From Bradyrhizobium paxllaeri (lineage in GTDB: Bacteria > Pseudomonadota > Alphaproteobacteria > Rhizobiales > Xanthobacteraceae): DNA of 64,000 nucleotides. A program made the translations under genes and the position numbers. The DNA lies in assembly GCF_001693515.2 (NCBI RefSeq), contig NZ_CP042968.1:2170001-2234000 (forward strand), read 5' to 3'. The notes under the pieces were generated by a model that did no database searches, was not told the origin of the DNA, and saw only the letters and a list, made by a program, of their open reading frames with translations. Within the stretch, counting starts at the first letter, position 1, and each line of letters opens with the position of its first letter. Below are positions 60,595-64,000 of the stretch, one piece after another.

Positions 60595-62139
60595 ATGGCG
60601 GACGCCAAGAAGCTGTCTTCGCTGGACGCGTCGTTTCTGTATCTGGAAACGCCGGAAATGCCGATGCATGTCGGCAGCATGGCGATCTTCCGCCTGCCCG
60701 ACGGCTACAAGGGCGACTTCTTCGAAGAGTTCAAGGCGATGATCGCCTCGCGATTGCACATTGCGCCGATCCTGAAAGCGCGCCTGGAGAAGGCGCCGCT
60801 CGACATCGATCATCCCTCCTGGGTCGAAGACGACCAGTTCGACATCGACCGCCACATCTTTCGCGCCAGCCTGCCGGCGCCGCGCGATCGCGCGACGCTG
60901 GAACGCATCGTCGGCTGGATGCATGCAAAACTGCTCAACCGCGCCCGTCCGCTCTGGGAGTTCTACGTCTTCGAAGGCATGAAGGACAACGAGATCGGGC
61001 TTTATTCCAAGATGCACCATGCCTGCATCGATGGCGGCGCCGGCGCCGCCCTCACCAGCATGATCTACGACATCACGCCGGTGCCGCGTGAAGTCGAACC
61101 GCCGACCGCGCGCAAGGTGGCGCAAGAGCCGCGCGACATCGCCGCCAACCTGATCGATTCCTACCAGCAGCTCTGGACGCAGCCGTTCGACGTCAAGGCG
61201 GCGCCAAAGACTCTCGAGCTGCCGCGCACCGGAAAGAGCGATCTCGGCTCGATCCTGTTCGACAACGCCATGTTCCAGATCGAATCCGCAGTGAAGTTCG
61301 CCAGCAGCGTGCCGACGGTGCTGAAGAGCCTCTCCGACGTCGTCGGCAAGGTTGCCGATCCCAAATCGCGCGACAGCCTGGCCAGCATGGCCTCGCCGCC
61401 GACCATTCTCAACAAGACGATCTCGTCGGAGCGCAGTTTCGCCGGCGTCTCGATCTCGCTGTCGCGCGCCAAGGCGCTGGCGAAGGCGTCCGGCGGCAAG
61501 CTCAACGACGTCGTGCTGGCGCTGTCTTCGGGCGTGGTGCGGCGCTACCTGCTCAGCCAGGGCGGGCTGCCGAACAAATCGCTGACGGCGGCGGTGCCGA
61601 TCTCGCTGCGCGAGGAGGGCAATGCCGACGCCAACAACCAGGTGTTCGGCATGATCTGCTCGATCGCTACCAATATCGAGGATCCGAAGGGACGGTTGGA
61701 AACCATCATCGCGCAGTCCACCAAGTCGAAGGAGATGTCGCATCCGCTGCGGGCGCTGATGCCGCAGGTCTCCAACCTCTCGATGCTGGGCGCGCCGATC
61801 GTGACCCAGATACTGGCGCTGCTCTACAGCCGCTCCAACCTGTCCGACGTGCTGCCGCCGGCCGCCAACATCACCGTATCCAACGTGCCGGGGCCGCGGC
61901 AGACGCTGTATGCCGCCGGCGCCGAACTCCTGCACATCTTCCCGGTGTCGATCTCGACGCATGGCATCGCGCTCAACATCACCGTGCAGAGCTACCGCGA
62001 CCAACTCGATTTCGGCTTCATCGCCGGCGCCAACATCATTCCGCACGTCCAGATCCTCTGCGACATGCTTCCGGCCGAATTTGAAGCGCTGGAGGCGGCA
62101 TACGCACCGCCGCCGAACATGACCAGCGCGGCTGAATAG
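60595..62139 (+). CDS. wax ester synthase/diacylglycerol acyltransferase (WS/DGAT)
   Basis: A 514-residue WS/DGAT. The catalytic motif HHxxxDG is His141-His142-Asp146-Gly147 (MHHACIDGG), and a later NDVVLALSSGVVRRYL plus VSNVPGP complete the family signature. It transfers acyl groups from acyl-CoA to a fatty alcohol or diacylglycerol, making storage lipid on the membrane face. GGAGG lies seven bases upstream of the ATG. The epoxide-hydrolase gene starts nine bases after its stop, so they form an operon. Confidence 0.95.
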   Translation: MADAKKLSSLDASFLYLETPEMPMHVGSMAIFRLPDGYKGDFFEEFKAMIASRLHIAPILKARLEKAPLDIDHPSWVEDDQFDIDRHIFRASLPAPRDRATLERIVGWMHAKLLNRARPLWEFYVFEGMKDNEIGLYSKMHHACIDGGAGAALTSMIYDITPVPREVEPPTARKVAQEPRDIAANLIDSYQQLWTQPFDVKAAPKTLELPRTGKSDLGSILFDNAMFQIESAVKFASSVPTVLKSLSDVVGKVADPKSRDSLASMASPPTILNKTISSERSFAGVSISLSRAKALAKASGGKLNDVVLALSSGVVRRYLLSQGGLPNKSLTAAVPISLREEGNADANNQVFGMICSIATNIEDPKGRLETIIAQSTKSKEMSHPLRALMPQVSNLSMLGAPIVTQILALLYSRSNLSDVLPPAANITVSNVPGPRQTLYAAGAELLHIFPVSISTHGIALNITVQSYRDQLDFGFIAGANIIPHVQILCDMLPAEFEALEAAYAPPPNMTSAAE

Positions 62140-62148
62140 GACGTCGTC

Positions 62149-63144
62149 ATGATTGAAATGCCGCCGCTGCAGTTCGCCGAGGTGAACGGCATTCGCATGG
62201 GCTTCTACGAGGCAGGGCCCGCATCCGACAAGCCGCCGGTCGTCCTCTGCCACGGCTGGCCGGAAATCGCTTTCTCCTGGCGTCACCAGATCAAGGCGCT
62301 GAGCGAGGCCGGCATCCGGGTGATCGCGCCGGACCAGCGTGGTTATGGCGCGACCGACCGTCCCGAGCCGGTCGAAGACTACGATATGGAGCACCTGACC
62401 GGCGACCTCGTCGGTCTGCTCGACCATCTCAAGATCGACAAGGCGATCTTCGTCGGCCACGACTGGGGCGGCTTCATCGTCTGGCAGATGCCGCTGCGCC
62501 ATCTCGATCGCGTTGCCGGCGTGGTCGGCGTCAATACCCCGCACTGGGATCGCGCGCCGGCCGATCCGATCGAGCTGTTTCGAAAGCGTTTCGGCGACAG
62601 CATGTATATCGTGCAGTTTCAGGATCCCGCCCGCGAGCCGGACAGGATCTTCGGCAGCCGGGTCGAGCAGACCTTTGACGCGTTCATGCGCAAGCCGGTG
62701 GCGCGGCCCCCCGGTACGCCGGAGGAGCAGCCGATTGCCGGCGTCGGTGCATCGGCGCGGCTCAATCTGGCGTTTCCGCAGATGATCGCGAATTACGATG
62801 CCAAGCACGATCCGCGCACGCCGATCCTGTCGGCGGAAGAGAAAAAAGTGTTCGTCGACACCTTCACCAGAACCGGCTTCACCGGCGGCATCAACTGGTA
62901 TCGCAATTTTTCGCGCAACTGGCAGCGCTCGGAAGGGCTCGACCATACGGTGCGCGTGCCCTCGCTGATGATCATGGCCGAGAATGACGGGGTGCTGCCG
63001 CCCTCGGCGACCGAGGGCATGGAAAAGCTGGTGCCCGATCTCGAGAAGTATCTCGTGCGCGACAGCGGCCATTGGACGCAGCAGGAAAAGCCGGACGAGG
63101 TCAGCAGCAAGCTGATCGAGTGGCGTAAGAAAAGATTTGGTTAG
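62149..63144 (+). CDS. epoxide hydrolase (alpha/beta hydrolase fold)
   Basis: A 331-residue soluble epoxide-hydrolase-type enzyme. Nucleophile Asp105 is in GHDWGG, the oxyanion loop is HGWPE (from His35), the acid is probably Asp280 and the base His308 (GHWTQQEKP), and a ring-opening tyrosine may be in INWYRNF. It converts an epoxide to a diol. It lies between a WS/DGAT and a CYP102-type P450, so a fatty-acid epoxide is a natural substrate guess. AGGA lies about eight bases before the ATG. Confidence 0.9.
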   Translation: MIEMPPLQFAEVNGIRMGFYEAGPASDKPPVVLCHGWPEIAFSWRHQIKALSEAGIRVIAPDQRGYGATDRPEPVEDYDMEHLTGDLVGLLDHLKIDKAIFVGHDWGGFIVWQMPLRHLDRVAGVVGVNTPHWDRAPADPIELFRKRFGDSMYIVQFQDPAREPDRIFGSRVEQTFDAFMRKPVARPPGTPEEQPIAGVGASARLNLAFPQMIANYDAKHDPRTPILSAEEKKVFVDTFTRTGFTGGINWYRNFSRNWQRSEGLDHTVRVPSLMIMAENDGVLPPSATEGMEKLVPDLEKYLVRDSGHWTQQEKPDEVSSKLIEWRKKRFG

Positions 63145-63160
63145 GTCCCGCATACCAAGA

Positions 63161-63245
63161 CGTCATTGCGAGCGAAGCGAAGCAATCCATCGCTCGGCGA
63201 AAAGAAAGAATGGATTGCTTCGTCGCTGCGCTCCTCGCAATGACG
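63161..63245. repeat. dispersed palindromic repeat, family B copy 4
   Basis: Opens CGTCATTGCGAGCGAAGCG and closes CGCTCCTCGCAATGACG, with GAAGCAATCCAT mirrored by ATGGATTGCTTC. It lies between the epoxide-hydrolase and P450 genes, which run in the same direction. Confidence 0.95.
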
Positions 63246-63272
63246 GTTGAGGCAGGCAGGAGAACTTCGACA

Positions 63273-64000
63273 ATGGCGTCCGGCAATAAACTGAACCCGA
63301 TCCCGCATCCGCCCAAAAAACCCGTCGTCGGCAACATGCTGTCGCTGGATCCCAACGCGCCGGTGCAGCACCTGGTCAAGCTTTCCAAGGAGCTCGGGCC
63401 GATCTTCTGGCTCGACATGATGGGCGCACCGATCGTCATCGCCTCCGGCCATGATCTGGTCGACGAACTTTCCGACGAGAAGCGCTTCGACAAGACCGTG
63501 CGCGGCTCGCTGCGCCGGGTCCGCGCCGTCGGCGGCGACGGGCTGTTCACCGCCGATACCACCGAGCCGAACTGGAGCAAGGCACACAACATCCTGCTGC
63601 AGCCGTTCGGCAATCGTGCGATGCAGTCCTATCACCCGAGCATGGTCGATATCGCCGAGCAGCTCGTCAAGAAATGGGAGCGGCTCAATCCCGACGACGA
63701 AATCGACGTCGTGCAGGACATGACGGCGCTGACGCTCGACACCATTGGTCTCTGCGGCTTCGACTATCGCTTCAACTCGTTCTACCGCCGCGACTATCAC
63801 CCGTTCGTGGAATCGCTGGTGCGCTCGCTCGAGACCATCATGATGACCCGCGGCCTGCCGCTGGAAAATCTCTGGATGCAGAAGCGACGCAAGACGCTGG
63901 CCCAGGATGTCCACTTCATGAACAAGATGGTCGACGAGATCATCGCCGAGCGCCGTGGCAATGCGGAAGCGGCCGAAGGCAAGAAAGACATGCTCGGCGC
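63273..64000 (+). CDS. CYP102 (P450 BM3-like) monooxygenase, 3' truncated by window edge
   Basis: The first 242 residues of a P450 closely resembling the heme domain of P450 BM3: GDGLFTADTTEPNWSKAHNILL, a DIAEQLVKKWERLNPDDEI stretch and LTLDTIGLCGFDYRFNSFYR are nearly the BM3 sequence. CYP102 enzymes are self-sufficient fatty-acid hydroxylases/epoxidases with a fused FAD/FMN reductase, giving about 1050 residues. The heme cysteine and the reductase lie beyond the window, so fusion is expected but not seen. AGGAGA lies nine bases upstream of ATG 63273. Confidence 0.92.
   Translation, partial: MASGNKLNPIPHPPKKPVVGNMLSLDPNAPVQHLVKLSKELGPIFWLDMMGAPIVIASGHDLVDELSDEKRFDKTVRGSLRRVRAVGGDGLFTADTTEPNWSKAHNILLQPFGNRAMQSYHPSMVDIAEQLVKKWERLNPDDEIDVVQDMTALTLDTIGLCGFDYRFNSFYRRDYHPFVESLVRSLETIMMTRGLPLENLWMQKRRKTLAQDVHFMNKMVDEIIAERRGNAEAAEGKKDMLG

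Noticed and set aside
60502..63153. 883-codon minus-strand frame opposite WS/DGAT and epoxide hydrolase genes
   Set aside because: Antisense shadow created by codon bias; both plus-strand genes have complete catalytic motifs.

Overview
The window looks like chromosomal DNA of a Bradyrhizobium-type alphaproteobacterium (Nitrobacteraceae). This rests on uniformly GC-rich sequence with long antisense shadow frames, a subclass B3 metallo-beta-lactamase that closely matches my recollection of Bradyrhizobium BJP-1, several families of short dispersed palindromes, and the mix of Opp/Dpp and NitT/TauT importers with many small catabolic clusters. No rRNA, tRNA, phage, IS or CRISPR feature was seen. 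Both ends cut genes: an EamA permease on the left and a CYP102-type P450 on the right.

Layout. 0-5.9 kb: EamA exporter end, a large autotransporter, a zinc alcohol dehydrogenase, and a membrane-anchored DJ-1/PfpI protein. 5.9-6.9 kb: a gene-free stretch made of dispersed repeats, including a roughly 420 bp element with a multi-branched fold. 6.9-17.5 kb: an Lrp regulator divergent from a transketolase/AceE-like enzyme, an aldehyde dehydrogenase, the B3 beta-lactamase, then a sugar-acid block (SMP-30 lactonase divergent from uronate dehydrogenase, an FCD-type GntR regulator preceded by a truncated MocA reading frame, and an IlvD/Edd dehydratase). 17.6-24.2 kb: enoyl-CoA hydratase, ferredoxin-reductase-type flavoprotein, two PfkB kinases, glutamate-type dehydrogenase coupled to a two-domain VOC protein.

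24.4-32.8 kb: TetR regulator, NitT/TauT-type ABC importer, and four linked enzymes (enolase superfamily, Gfo/Idh/MocA, DUF993, sugar-phosphate-isomerase-like) with overlapping or nearly touching ends. This looks like a self-contained catabolic unit whose substrate cannot be named from sequence, and it is the best candidate for an undescribed pathway. 33-36.4 kb: two small secreted proteins sharing a C-terminal motif, a cytochrome c, and a large protein with two Spy/CpxP-like repeats. 36.4-43.2 kb: P450 divergent from a TetR-MFP-RND efflux operon that ends in a clear terminator, then a CnbZ-like protein.

44-58 kb: a 13.8 kb minus-strand run of twelve genes carrying two complete Opp/Dpp-type importers around a gamma-glutamyltransferase-family enzyme and a DUF1028 protein, with a DadA-like oxidase divergent from it. 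This suggests uptake and breakdown of a gamma-glutamyl, peptide or amide compound. 59.4-64 kb: DUF6489 protein, alpha/beta hydrolase, wax-ester-synthase/DGAT, epoxide hydrolase and CYP102-type P450, which together suggest fatty-acid oxygenation and esterification.

Five of the seven convergent gene junctions hold a dispersed palindrome, taken from four different families, which suggests they act as or replace bidirectional terminators.
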